A model generated the notes under the pieces. The model ran no database searches. It saw only the letters and a list, made by a program, of their open reading frames with translations, and was not told the origin of the DNA. The translations under genes and the position numbers were made by a program. This document shows positions 55,683 to 64,000 of a DNA stretch of 64,000 nucleotides, piece after piece. The first letter of the stretch is position 1. Every line of letters starts with the position of its first letter. Source of the stretch: Methanospirillum hungatei JF-1 (GTDB lineage Archaea > Halobacteriota > Methanomicrobia > Methanomicrobiales > Methanospirillaceae); assembly GCF_000013445.1 (NCBI RefSeq), contig NC_007796.1, forward strand, positions 3,198,936-3,262,935, in the 5' to 3' direction.

Positions 55683-56943
55683 AATATCTCATCCATTCCT
55701 GCACCTTTGCAGATATCTTCTCAAACGGTGTCTCTTTAGATACCATGATATCAGGCGCTTTTACAAACCGGGGGAGATCTTTTCTCCCTCTGGCGTATCC
55801 TCCCCCGGTGATATTAAGGAGGATCTTTTCATCCGGCTTGATTACACCTGAACGAACGGCCCTCATGAGACCTGCCACACACACCGCAGCAGCAGGATCA
55901 GGATCTATTCCTTCAGATGAAGAGAAGAGCTTTCCTGCCTCCTGTGCATCTGCTGATGAAACACCGGCCATAAGTCCGTTTGTTGCGATGAGCGTATCAA
56001 ATACCCCTCCGACAATGCCATAGGGAGGTGTCCGGTTTGTCAGGACATCTGAATATACCTGGGAGATGGCTTGTTCAGCATCAGGCATATCCTCATCTTT
56101 TATCTCCCGTCTCTTCTCCTGCCAGGCTCTGACCATCGGAATGAACGGTTCGTTCTGGAAGAGAAGAAGGCGGGGCATTCTTGTCCCAAACCGGCCGTCT
56201 GCAATAAGCCTGAGCGAGGCCTCATATGCAGCGATGCCCCCGGTACCGCTCCCGACTGCTTGCAGATACCAGTCTGGAAGTGTTCCCATCGCAAGGGTTC
56301 CTGCCAGCATGACGGTGCCCATGCCATCCCGCCTGGCAACATTTTTTGCCCCTCCTTCCGGGAATATGCCAGGGAGGGTGCAGATCCTGCTTCCCAGATT
56401 GATGGCATCCGTATAATCTCCGGAGATGGTGATCAGGAGGGTATCATGTGCTGGTGAGGTCGTGAATAGCCGGTCGCGTGCTGATTCAGGAACGACAATG
56501 ATAACCGGCTGACAGGTCTCTGCCGATACCTCGGCAAAGGCCCGGCCCGTATTCCCGGCAGAGGAAACCTGGATGATTCCCTTCGTCCGCTCGGAAAGCC
56601 GCTGCATCGTCGGGAATGCTTCAAACTCCTTAAATGAACCGCTCACGGCAAAGGCCCCCACTTCAGGCCAGTACCCGGAGAAGACAATCCAGAGATCTGA
56701 AAGACCCAATGCCCGTGCAAGACCTTCGCTTTTGAAACAGACCGGTTCAGCCCGGGTGCGAAGGACTCCTGTGACCGGAAGCCAGTCCATATATTTGAAA
56801 ACCCCCGGTGCATCATGGAGCGTTATCTGACGTGCAGCATATTTCGCCCGAATAAGTCCCTGGCACCCACCCGGACAGGTAAGGGTGTAGGAATCAGAAA
56901 ACTCCTTGTTACATACCGGACAGGTGAGCGTATATCCGGTCAT
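55675..56943 (-). CDS. Cysteate synthase
   Basis: 422 residues, threonine-synthase-like PLP enzyme. Makes L-cysteate from phosphoserine and sulfite, the first step of the phosphoserine route to coenzyme M. The N-terminus has a CPVC...CPGGC metal-type pair; the PLP Lys is in VSGSFKEFEAF (about 105); the SSAGNTGRAFAEV phosphate loop is clear. Directly upstream of comDE in a coupled operon, consistent with cysteate then sulfopyruvate then sulfoacetaldehyde (an aminotransferase would be needed between). Confidence 0.93.
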   Translation of the reverse strand: MTGYTLTCPVCNKEFSDSYTLTCPGGCQGLIRAKYAARQITLHDAPGVFKYMDWLPVTGVLRTRAEPVCFKSEGLARALGLSDLWIVFSGYWPEVGAFAVSGSFKEFEAFPTMQRLSERTKGIIQVSSAGNTGRAFAEVSAETCQPVIIVVPESARDRLFTTSPAHDTLLITISGDYTDAINLGSRICTLPGIFPEGGAKNVARRDGMGTVMLAGTLAMGTLPDWYLQAVGSGTGGIAAYEASLRLIADGRFGTRMPRLLLFQNEPFIPMVRAWQEKRREIKDEDMPDAEQAISQVYSDVLTNRTPPYGIVGGVFDTLIATNGLMAGVSSADAQEAGKLFSSSEGIDPDPAAAVCVAGLMRAVRSGVIKPDEKILLNITGGGYARGRKDLPRFVKAPDIMVSKETPFEKISAKVQEWMRYYA

Positions 56944-58157
56944 ATCTGAAATTCACCCCTGACCAGCATATCCCGCACTCTTCTGCAGAGTATCTCTGCT
57001 CTTCTCCGGTCAGACTGCCGGAGAACAATCGGAATGCCAGCTCCTTCATACGTGATAGAACCAAAATTTCCTTCATATACCGAACCCTTGCAGATCTGCA
57101 CACAGGTTCCGCACACAAAGCACTGCGTCTGATTGATCGTCCCATCTTCCCGGATTGCATCAACTGGACATGCAGTTCTGGCATCACAGGGAGAACAGTG
57201 AAGACATCGCTCCGGATGATACAAGACCCGTGTTGCAGTTCCGGTCCACACCTGTTCATACGAGGCAGTCCCAACCGGCTGACGATCACTGATATCCACA
57301 ACCGGCATGGCGATATCACAATCCAGGACAGAAAGGGAGCTGAGGACATCCGTGTCAACAACCGGAATCGCGGTCCCGATGCTGGTTATGCACTCAGGCC
57401 CTGCAGCGGTACGAAAACCGCCACAAAAATGTGCATCCATCTCCTTCAGGTCGGCATGGACAGAGAGATTGGGCCGATAAGGAGAACTCCGGGTTCCGGT
57501 TCCGATCACCCGGCCACCAGCCCCGTTTAGGATCACTGGAGAACCGGCAGAGAGGAACCGGAGGGTTGGATCATTTTCTACCGGGTTTATCTCCCCGCAT
57601 CCGGAGACGGTAGCCTGTGTGCTGGTGCCCTGAAGTGGCAGGGCAGAAAATATGGTCTTTACCGGTCCGCTGCTCTGATTGATGATTGCAGAGTAGTTCT
57701 TAAACGCACTCCGGGTAGTAAATAACCGGGCAAACGGGAGGTCAGAAAGGGTTACATATGCCTCATAGTCCTTTCCGGCCGAGGTAACTGCGATATGAAT
57801 CTCTTCTCCGGCAATAAGGTCATGGAAGAGATGTCCGCCTCCGTACCGGTCATCTGCATGGGCGGTCCCGAATACCATCAGATCAACAAGTCCCAGTCGT
57901 TCATTCGGGCAGGGGCCGGGAATTGCCGGCACCCCATTCAGTGAGATAGTATCTGCTCGTGAAAAGGTACCGGGAGGAGCAACCGGGACTGACAGGACCG
58001 CATATGTGCCTGACATGACCCCGCAGGTCCCACAGGTGACAACATCAACATCAGAGACGGTATCTCCCTGTGTAATTCTTTTCTTCAACTCCGATGCCGT
58101 CAGGATAACTGCAGAACCATCGGCAAGAGCAGTCCGGATCTCATCGATTGATCTCAT
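56940..58157 (-). CDS. Methanogenesis marker 16 metalloprotein (DUF39/COG1900 with ferredoxin domain)
   Basis: 405 residues. DUF39 region (1-310) with VDVVTCGTCGVMSGTY and conserved Cys near FCGGFRTA, then a ferredoxin-like domain with CLHCSPCDARTACP and CFVCGTCVQICKG. The paralogous DUF39 protein in Methanosarcina turns aspartate semialdehyde plus sulfide into homocysteine. By analogy this one could thiolate sulfoacetaldehyde to coenzyme M, and its position right before cysteate synthase and comDE fits (inference). Overlaps both neighbours by 4 bases. Confidence 0.88.
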   Translation of the reverse strand: MRSIDEIRTALADGSAVILTASELKKRITQGDTVSDVDVVTCGTCGVMSGTYAVLSVPVAPPGTFSRADTISLNGVPAIPGPCPNERLGLVDLMVFGTAHADDRYGGGHLFHDLIAGEEIHIAVTSAGKDYEAYVTLSDLPFARLFTTRSAFKNYSAIINQSSGPVKTIFSALPLQGTSTQATVSGCGEINPVENDPTLRFLSAGSPVILNGAGGRVIGTGTRSSPYRPNLSVHADLKEMDAHFCGGFRTAAGPECITSIGTAIPVVDTDVLSSLSVLDCDIAMPVVDISDRQPVGTASYEQVWTGTATRVLYHPERCLHCSPCDARTACPVDAIREDGTINQTQCFVCGTCVQICKGSVYEGNFGSITYEGAGIPIVLRQSDRRRAEILCRRVRDMLVRGEFQI

Positions 58158-58780
58158 AAAAGCCGTATATCCTCCACCCGTACCTGCAGACCTTCCTTTC
58201 TGGAAAATACCTGGTTCACAACGCCGGTATGAGCAAGATTCATCATGCAGTACGCAGGGAGAAACCGCATTCTCCTCCCAAATACCGGTACCTGGCGGAC
58301 ACTTTCAACCATTCCTTCAAACCCGATGATATGATAGGCCTCAAGATCTTTTACCTCTCTCCCCCGTGAATAGAGAGGGCCTATGACATGGGTTACGATT
58401 ACTCCTGATACTTTATTTGCTGACAATACCAAAAGGACATGCTGGACCGGACATCCGGCTCCCATGGGCCGTCCGGTGAGGATATCACCCGGCTGAATCT
58501 CCCATTTCTCTACGAGATCAGGTCTGAAGGGAAGAAGGATCTTCCTGGCCGAGCATTCCCCAGGTAACGGATGCAGGATAAAATCGAAGGAATCTCCAAG
58601 GATGTCAACAGTCCCCGGAACTGCCTGAGTGCAGGGTATCTCCTGACAGAGGTGCTGAGAAGAGAACGGGCATTCCTCTTTTTTTCTTGTCCCGGACTGA
58701 ATTGCGGCGAAGAACTCATCACAGGTCCCATACCCGCATGCACCACAGTTCCTGCCGGGTAATATCCAGTCCTCTCCCAT
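58154..58780 (-). CDS. 4Fe-4S cluster protein of the coenzyme M operon
   Basis: 208 residues. N-terminal cluster motif NCGACGYGTCDEFF plus Cys in ECPF and IPCTQ; C-terminal beta-rich domain (70-205). The family is methanogen-associated; I do not know a function. Located between the G3E-type GTPase and the marker 16 protein with overlapping ends, so it may deliver electrons or a cluster to the DUF39 enzyme (inference). Confidence 0.75.
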   Translation of the reverse strand: MGEDWILPGRNCGACGYGTCDEFFAAIQSGTRKKEECPFSSQHLCQEIPCTQAVPGTVDILGDSFDFILHPLPGECSARKILLPFRPDLVEKWEIQPGDILTGRPMGAGCPVQHVLLVLSANKVSGVIVTHVIGPLYSRGREVKDLEAYHIIGFEGMVESVRQVPVFGRRMRFLPAYCMMNLAHTGVVNQVFSRKEGLQVRVEDIRLL

Positions 58781-59484
58781 CAGTCACCCCTGAACATAAG
58801 TGCATCTCCGTCAAGTTGACGAAGAACTCCCGTATGATGCTTCCATCCGATGTTCGTCTTTCCAATGCAGACCGTACAGACGCCGAGCGGAGGGATACCC
58901 CGGAGGGTGATAGTGGACAGGTTCTCAATATCCGGTGCTTCCCCTATCGCTCTTGTCAGGTATCGCATACCGGTCCCCTGCACGGCATTGGTCTCAACAA
59001 TATCAATATCTCCCCGAATGCCCCGAATCTTCTCTCTGAACACTTCCTTCTCCGCTTGTGAGACGAGATCGATCCTGGTCACTACCGCGATATCGGCAAG
59101 GGCTATCATGGGTGCCATCTTTGCAGGTGACTGTATGCCGGAGATTGCAGATAAGACAACAATACCAAATGACTGGGTCGTATACGGAGTGCATCGCAGA
59201 CAAAGACCTGCACTCTCAACGATGAGCATATCTGCCCCTTCTTTCCTGGCCCACTCTATAGCCTCATCAAGGATCATGATTCCGGCATGATCTGGACAGA
59301 GATCGCCTGAGTAGACCTTTTTTGCAGGGATATGAAACTCATTCCTGATCTCTTCATCTTCGGTGGCACAGACCACATCTATCTTCAGGTATGCAGATTT
59401 GAGCTCAGGATGGGTCCTGATTATCTGCCTGGTGACTGCAGTCTTTCCAGCCGAGGGAGGGCCGGCGATGATAACGAGTTTCAT
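58780..59484 (-). CDS. HypB/CobW-like G3E GTPase
   Basis: 234 residues. Walker A GPPSAGKTA, a Walker B-like VESAGL, and the base-recognition TRIDLV. Cys pairs in GLCLRCTP and CTVC resemble metal-chaperone sites of G3E GTPases (HypB, UreG, CobW), which insert metals into enzymes. Its start overlaps the ABC-type ATPase gene and its end overlaps the Fe-S protein gene, so it probably helps mature a metalloprotein in this operon. Confidence 0.8.
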   Translation of the reverse strand: MKLVIIAGPPSAGKTAVTRQIIRTHPELKSAYLKIDVVCATEDEEIRNEFHIPAKKVYSGDLCPDHAGIMILDEAIEWARKEGADMLIVESAGLCLRCTPYTTQSFGIVVLSAISGIQSPAKMAPMIALADIAVVTRIDLVSQAEKEVFREKIRGIRGDIDIVETNAVQGTGMRYLTRAIGEAPDIENLSTITLRGIPPLGVCTVCIGKTNIGWKHHTGVLRQLDGDALMFRGD

Positions 59485-60269
59485 TACCAGGATCCCGGAA
59501 CGGGCGTGGTGATCAGTTCACCGGCACGAATCATCTCTCTCATCCGCCCGATAATACCATCCATGTGAAGCATCTGCCTGATTGCATGCTCTTCTGCCCC
59601 GTCAGGCTCGATGACCTTTGATACTGCCCCATCCTGCATAACGATTCGCCGATCTGAAAGCAGGGAGACCAGGGGATCATGGGTGACAAAGAGCAGGGCC
59701 TTGTGATGCTGACGGAGGACTTCTATCACCTTTTCTTTGAATATCCCTGCATTCTCAACCTCATCAAGCAGTATTATCGGTGTGTTTGAGATGAGGATAG
59801 CATCTGCCACCATCAGGGATCGTGTCTGTCCACCAGAAAGGCTGGTCATCCGGACATGGGCGGTGATAGGTTCTCCGGTGAACTGATTTGCAAGATTGAT
59901 GGTCTCCTGAATGCAGGACTCTTTCATATATCCACGGGAGAGGAGATGCATTCGTAAAAAGTCAGAGACACTAAGGTCACACAGGCACCGGGTATTCTGG
60001 GTGATAAGGGCAACCGGTTTTGCTGCCGGGTCACGGACATACCGTTCCGGAGGAAGTTTCCCATTGACCAGGATCTGTCGCCCGGTTACCGTATCCCGGT
60101 TAGCAAATATCTCGATATCGTTGATAAAGGCACTTTTTCCTGACCCGGTCGGACCGACGATGGACAGGGTATCGCCAGGTCTGATGTGTATCTCATCAAA
60201 CGCCTCCTCTATCCCCTTACGGTTCCGTCCAGGTAGTATGGTTATATCCCTGATGGTTTCCTCTGTCAT
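59484..60269 (-). CDS. ABC-type ATPase, first gene of the coenzyme M operon
   Basis: 261 residues from ATG 60269 (a Met 12 codons upstream is less likely). Walker A GPTGSGKSA, signature LSGGQTRSLMVADA, Walker B IILLDEVENAG, His in VTHDPL. No permease is adjacent, so it may be a soluble ATPase acting in protein or cofactor assembly rather than transport. A TATA-like box (TATTATATAA, minus strand, about 60312-60322) lies upstream and would drive the six-gene operon to comDE. Confidence 0.85.
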   Translation of the reverse strand: MTEETIRDITILPGRNRKGIEEAFDEIHIRPGDTLSIVGPTGSGKSAFINDIEIFANRDTVTGRQILVNGKLPPERYVRDPAAKPVALITQNTRCLCDLSVSDFLRMHLLSRGYMKESCIQETINLANQFTGEPITAHVRMTSLSGGQTRSLMVADAILISNTPIILLDEVENAGIFKEKVIEVLRQHHKALLFVTHDPLVSLLSDRRIVMQDGAVSKVIEPDGAEEHAIRQMLHMDGIIGRMREMIRAGELITTPVPGSW

Positions 60270-60427
60270 CCTGAATATATAGTAGGCGAGTCTGGATAAT
60301 AACATTACCCCATTATATAATAAATTAATACAATGAGGGAATAATAATTGAGATAATACAATACTTTAGTACCATATTATCTTCTTCAATTTAGACCGAT
60401 GCCCATAGAGATGTAAAATAGAACTTA

Positions 60428-60452
60428 TATAGAGACATCATATCTCTCTATA
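60428..60452. promoter_or_regulatory. Inverted repeat in the pst upstream region
   Basis: TATAGAGA (60428-60435) and TCTCTATA (60445-60452) are exact 8-bp arms around 9 bases. They lie in the 346-base divergent region (60270-60615) between the coenzyme M operon and pst, which otherwise holds only AT-rich promoter-like sequence. A phosphate-responsive repressor is the natural candidate ligand, but this is inference. Confidence 0.45.
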
Positions 60453-60615
60453 GTTCTCCATAATCTCTAGAACATACTCTCATGTAGGTTTCAGGAGCAT
60501 CATACAGAACCTGTGTAGTCCGGACCAGATTGCCAATGCACATGTTCATACCTCCGCATACAATAGGGTAACATTCAAAAGTCCGGAAACGCCGTGTTAA
60601 GGAGTCAGAGAGATC

Positions 60616-62565
60616 GTGACAACTGGTCAGCAAACCACCCTGAAATTCCGTCAGAAACGAAGACCGCTTGAAACGACCATGCATATCGTATGGTTTATCT
60701 GTGCCATTTCTTCGATCATCGGCATATTTTTCATCCTCATCTTCCTGCTTTATGATGCAGCACCGGCATTTCTAGATATCGGCCTTATTCCATTTCTCAC
60801 CGGGGAACGATGGGATCCGACCAGTATCATGCCAAAGTACGGACTTGTCCCCCTCATCGTCGGGACGCTGCTTGTCACTATGGGAGCAATGGTTTTTGCC
60901 GTTCCTTTCGGTATTGCCTGTGCAATCTTCATCGCTGAACTTGCAAGCCCCCGGATGAGAAATATTCTGAAACCGGCTGTTGAGCTTCTTGCCGGGATTC
61001 CATCTGTGGTTTATGGATTCTTCGGGCTTGCCATCCTCGTGAAATTTTTACAGGATCTCCTTTCGGTCCCGAGCGGAGAGTCGGTCCTTGCCGGATCTAT
61101 ACTTCTTGGTATCATGTCCCTTCCAACCATTATCAGCGTATCAGAGGATGCCATCAGTTCAGTTCCCAGATACCTGAAGGAAGGATCCCTGGCCCTTGGG
61201 GCGACCCACTGGCAGACCATATCACAGGTCATCGTCCCTGCTGCACTGTCAGGTATTACCGCGGCTGTGATTCTTGGAATCGGTCGTGCTGTCGGTGAGA
61301 CGATGGCGGTCATCATGGTTACCGGGAACGCAGCGATCATCCCGTCCCCAATCTGGAATATCCTTTCACCGGTCCGAACCCTGACCGGAACACTGGGGAT
61401 TGAGATGGGAGAGGTTGCGGTCGGATCACTCCATTACCATGCTCTGTTCGGAGTTGCTGTTATTTTACTTCTCATTACACTGATCATCAACCTGACAGCC
61501 CTGACGGTCATGAAACGTCTCAAGAGTTCACAGACAGGAGGATGCTCACGAACAGGAGTATTCTCATGCCTCATGATCACAGACCGGCTGTCCGGGATCA
61601 TACCGTATCTTCCGATTGGAGTGACAGCCATTCTCGGACTATTCCTACTTCTAATCGGATTATGGCAGGGAGCGGCAGGTATTCTGATCCTTTATCTAAT
61701 TGCACGACTGGTGGACCGGTACTGTATCAGGCAGACAGTGCAGAAGATCTGGTTCTCTCTGATCACGATCATGATGGGAATTGTAACCTTTATCCTTATC
61801 TTCATCCTGTATGACATCTTCTCAAACGGTCTTCCTTATGTTACGCTTGATTTCCTGACCGAATCACCGCGAAACCTGGGTCGCGGAGGAGGTATATTTC
61901 CTGCTATTATCGGAACATTCTACCTGGTTATTGGTTCTATTCTCATCGCTCTGCCTCTTGGGATCGGAGCTGCTATTTACCTCGTGGAATATACGAAAGA
62001 GAACATCCTTACCAGGTTTATCAGGACGGCAACAGACCTGCTGAACGGGACTCCTTCTATCGTTTTCGGGCTGTTCGGGTTCACCTTTCTTGTTCTCTTC
62101 CTTGGATTTGGTATATCACTCCTTGCCGGCATGATTACCCTTGCCCTTATGGTCCTCCCAACGGTGATCAGAACGACGGAGGAGGCATTAAAGAGTGTTC
62201 CGGACAGTCTTCGTGAAGGATCGTATGCCCTTGGAGCGACCAGGTGGCAGACGGTCCGGCGGGTTGTCCTCCCCCCGTCGGTCCCCGGTATTATCACCGG
62301 TGCCATCCTCTCTATCGGGCGTGCAGCAGGTGAGACGGCCCCGATTATGTTTACAGCCGTCGTATTCATGCAGCGACGCCTTCCGGATTCGTTTTTTGAT
62401 CCGGTCATGGCTCTCCCCTATCATCTGTTCATTCTGGCAACCAATGTCCCGGGCGCCAGAAATAACCAGTATGCTACGGCAGTCATCCTTCTGATCCTCG
62501 TAATCATGATATATGGAGGAGCGATTCTCATTAGAAATCATTATGATAAAAAAATCAGGTGGTAA
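60616..62565 (+). CDS. Fused PstC-PstA phosphate permease
   Basis: 649 residues. The N-terminal 310 are PstC (six helices, ending LTALTVMKRLK) and the C-terminal 320 are PstA, with its own transport loop (LREGSYALGATRWQTVRRVV) matching that in PstC (LKEGSLALGATHWQT). Normally two proteins form the channel as a heterodimer; here they are one chain, joined by a linker (about 312-330) that still carries an AGGAGG and an ATG out of frame. Starts at GTG 60616 (alternative ATG 60679). PstS is not in the window. Confidence 0.9.
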   Translation: MTTGQQTTLKFRQKRRPLETTMHIVWFICAISSIIGIFFILIFLLYDAAPAFLDIGLIPFLTGERWDPTSIMPKYGLVPLIVGTLLVTMGAMVFAVPFGIACAIFIAELASPRMRNILKPAVELLAGIPSVVYGFFGLAILVKFLQDLLSVPSGESVLAGSILLGIMSLPTIISVSEDAISSVPRYLKEGSLALGATHWQTISQVIVPAALSGITAAVILGIGRAVGETMAVIMVTGNAAIIPSPIWNILSPVRTLTGTLGIEMGEVAVGSLHYHALFGVAVILLLITLIINLTALTVMKRLKSSQTGGCSRTGVFSCLMITDRLSGIIPYLPIGVTAILGLFLLLIGLWQGAAGILILYLIARLVDRYCIRQTVQKIWFSLITIMMGIVTFILIFILYDIFSNGLPYVTLDFLTESPRNLGRGGGIFPAIIGTFYLVIGSILIALPLGIGAAIYLVEYTKENILTRFIRTATDLLNGTPSIVFGLFGFTFLVLFLGFGISLLAGMITLALMVLPTVIRTTEEALKSVPDSLREGSYALGATRWQTVRRVVLPPSVPGIITGAILSIGRAAGETAPIMFTAVVFMQRRLPDSFFDPVMALPYHLFILATNVPGARNNQYATAVILLILVIMIYGGAILIRNHYDKKIRW

Positions 62566-62568
62566 CCT

Positions 62569-63330
62569 ATGAATGAAGAAATTATCATCGATGTGCAGGG
62601 TTTAAACCTCTGGTACGGGGAGAATCATGCTCTGCACAATGTAACTTTGCCAATCCCGAACAGAAAGGTCACTGCCCTCATTGGTCCCTCCGGATGTGGA
62701 AAATCAACCCTTATCCGATGTTTTAACCGGATGAATGATCTGGTTTCAGGTTGTCGTGTCACGGGGGATATTCTCTATCATGGACAGAATATTAACGGGA
62801 CAGGCGCAGACCCGGTAGATCTTAGAAGGAAGATCGGAATGGTCTTTCAGAAACCGAACCCGTTTCCAAAATCCATCTACGAGAATATTGCATACGGTCC
62901 ACGGATTCATGGAATAAAAAACAAGAGAGATCTTGACGAGATCGTGGAGTCATGCCTTCATAAGGCTGCACTCTGGGAAGAAGTAAAAGACCGTTTGCAT
63001 GATTCAGCAATGAGCCTATCCGGAGGTCAGCAGCAGCGTCTGTGTATTGCAAGAACACTGGCCGTCAATCCTGAGATCATCCTCATGGATGAGCCATGCA
63101 GTGCTCTTGATCCGATTGCAACTTCAAAGATCGAGGATCTTATTGAGGAACTGAAGAAAGAATACTGTGTGATCATCGTCACCCATAGTATGTCCCAGGC
63201 TTCCCGCGTTTCAGATTATACTGCATTCATGTACCTTGGTGACCTCATAGAATTTGGGGAGACCAGACAGATATTTGAGAACCCACACAAAGAATTGACT
63301 GAGAACTACATCACCGGAAGATTCGGATAA
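62569..63330 (+). CDS. pstB: Phosphate ABC transporter ATP-binding protein
   Basis: 253 residues. Walker [10 protein letters not shown], signature [15 protein letters not shown], Walker [12 protein letters not shown], His in VTHSMSQA. The PstB-typical [16 protein letters not shown] is present. It follows the permease by 3 bases behind AGGTGG and powers phosphate import. Confidence 0.96.
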
Positions 63331-63334
63331 GACC

Positions 63335-63985
63335 ATGACTGAGAAAGAACGTTCTGAACTCTCACAAATCCACACCGATGCATGTGATTTAGGAACATAT
63401 GCTATTACCATGCTCCGGGACAGTATTGATGCTTTTGAGCGGGGAGATACACAACTTGCCCAGGATGTCTGTAACCGGAAGATTGAGCTGAAGAAACGAT
63501 TTATTGCCACAGAAGAGACCATGTTCAGACATCTGGCTTTGTATCAGCCGGTTGCACGGGATATGCGGGAGATTGTCGCTTCGCTTCGTATCATCTATAA
63601 CTTTGAGCGTATCGGCAGGATGGGATATGATATCGGGGATACCATCAAAACCCTTTCACAATGCTGTGGTCTTGCAGATCCTGATAAACTCATCATTGTC
63701 GGGAGAAAAGTACTCTCAATGATTGAAGATGCATTTGATGCATTTGAGGATCGTGACGTGAACCGTATCAGGAATATGCGAGAGCGGGATTCAGAGATTG
63801 ATCGTCTGTATTGTGAAGTTATGCGGGATCTCATCAAAAGAATGGAACAGAAAAAAGATGATGTTCCTATCCTCGCACGGTATGTCATCATTGACCGGTA
63901 CCTGGAGCGATGTGGTGATCAGGCATGTAATATTGCCGAGATGACGATATATATGGTCACCGGCGAACGAGTAGAAATAACCTGA
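63335..63985 (+). CDS. phoU: Phosphate regulator PhoU
   Basis: 216 residues, all-helical, with the two tandem three-helix repeats of PhoU. The metal-binding E/DxxxD-type clusters sit in IRNMRERDSEIDRLY and VIIDRYLERCGDQACNIAEM. PhoU restrains Pst transport and signalling when phosphate is ample. Four bases after pstB, in the same operon. Confidence 0.95.
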   Translation: MTEKERSELSQIHTDACDLGTYAITMLRDSIDAFERGDTQLAQDVCNRKIELKKRFIATEETMFRHLALYQPVARDMREIVASLRIIYNFERIGRMGYDIGDTIKTLSQCCGLADPDKLIIVGRKVLSMIEDAFDAFEDRDVNRIRNMRERDSEIDRLYCEVMRDLIKRMEQKKDDVPILARYVIIDRYLERCGDQACNIAEMTIYMVTGERVEIT

Positions 63986-64000
63986 TTTTTCCCTTTTTTA
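63984..64000 (+). terminator. T-rich transcript end after phoU
   Basis: ATTTTTCCCTTTTTTTA starts at the phoU stop; oligo-T runs like this end archaeal transcripts. The window ends inside it, so its extent is not visible. Confidence 0.4.

Noticed and set aside
60448-60684. 78-residue minus-strand ORF before pst
   Set aside because: It covers the divergent promoter region and the start of the permease gene; its composition is not protein-like.

Overview
The window is archaeal and reads as a hydrogenotrophic methanogen of the Methanomicrobiales, most like Methanospirillum. The evidence is a set of archaeal information-processing genes (archaeal-type LeuS, RadA, RPA, aIF1A, NOG1), coenzyme genes (cysteate synthase, fused ComDE, CofH, a methanogenesis marker 16 protein), DapL/LysA lysine synthesis, and many chemoreceptors, PAS sensors and PKD surface proteins. 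TATA-like boxes, GGAG/GGTG ribosome binding sites, GTG/TTG starts and ATGA overlaps are common. No rRNA, tRNA or CRISPR array was seen.

Layout. 1-9.2 kb: end of leuS, a CorA channel, an orphan UPF0175 protein, a DUF2178/XRE pair behind three operator-like palindromes, then a Yip1 / secreted protein / MacB-type ABC operon. 9.2-19.4 kb: NOG1, a decayed TPR gene, PspC, HTH-CBS regulator, orphan DNA methyltransferase, PRC-barrel, phosphoglycolate phosphatase, a RadA with two N-terminal HhH domains, RPA, lysA and dapL. 19.5-29.3 kb: two chemoreceptors, a kinase-like phosphotransferase, an internally duplicated membrane protein, a multi-PAS sensor and a PKD surface protein.

29.5-37.0 kb is a minus-strand block of about a dozen overlapping genes, mostly unrecognised, around a 1062-residue primase-helicase. 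It looks like an integrated plasmid- or virus-like element without a visible integrase. 37.2-41.6 kb is the wreck of a type I restriction system (hsdM, hsdS and hsdR all broken) that still carries an intact DUF262/DUF1524 nuclease gene and a DUF4268 remnant. An AAA/DUF4143 ATPase follows.

43-54.6 kb: MsrB, a four-gene signalling cluster, aIF1A, CofH, a truncated YaaH-type transporter, a cupin-cytosine deaminase fusion, superoxide dismutase and a large soluble chemoreceptor. 54.6-60.3 kb: six coupled minus-strand genes ending in cysteate synthase and ComDE, best read as a coenzyme M operon. 60.6-64 kb: phosphate uptake, with PstC and PstA fused in one ORF, then PstB and PhoU.

The strongest leads are the coenzyme M operon and its unassigned upstream genes, the primase-helicase element, and a shared C-terminal module in two PAS proteins that resembles a histidine-kinase H-box without the histidine and without an ATPase domain.
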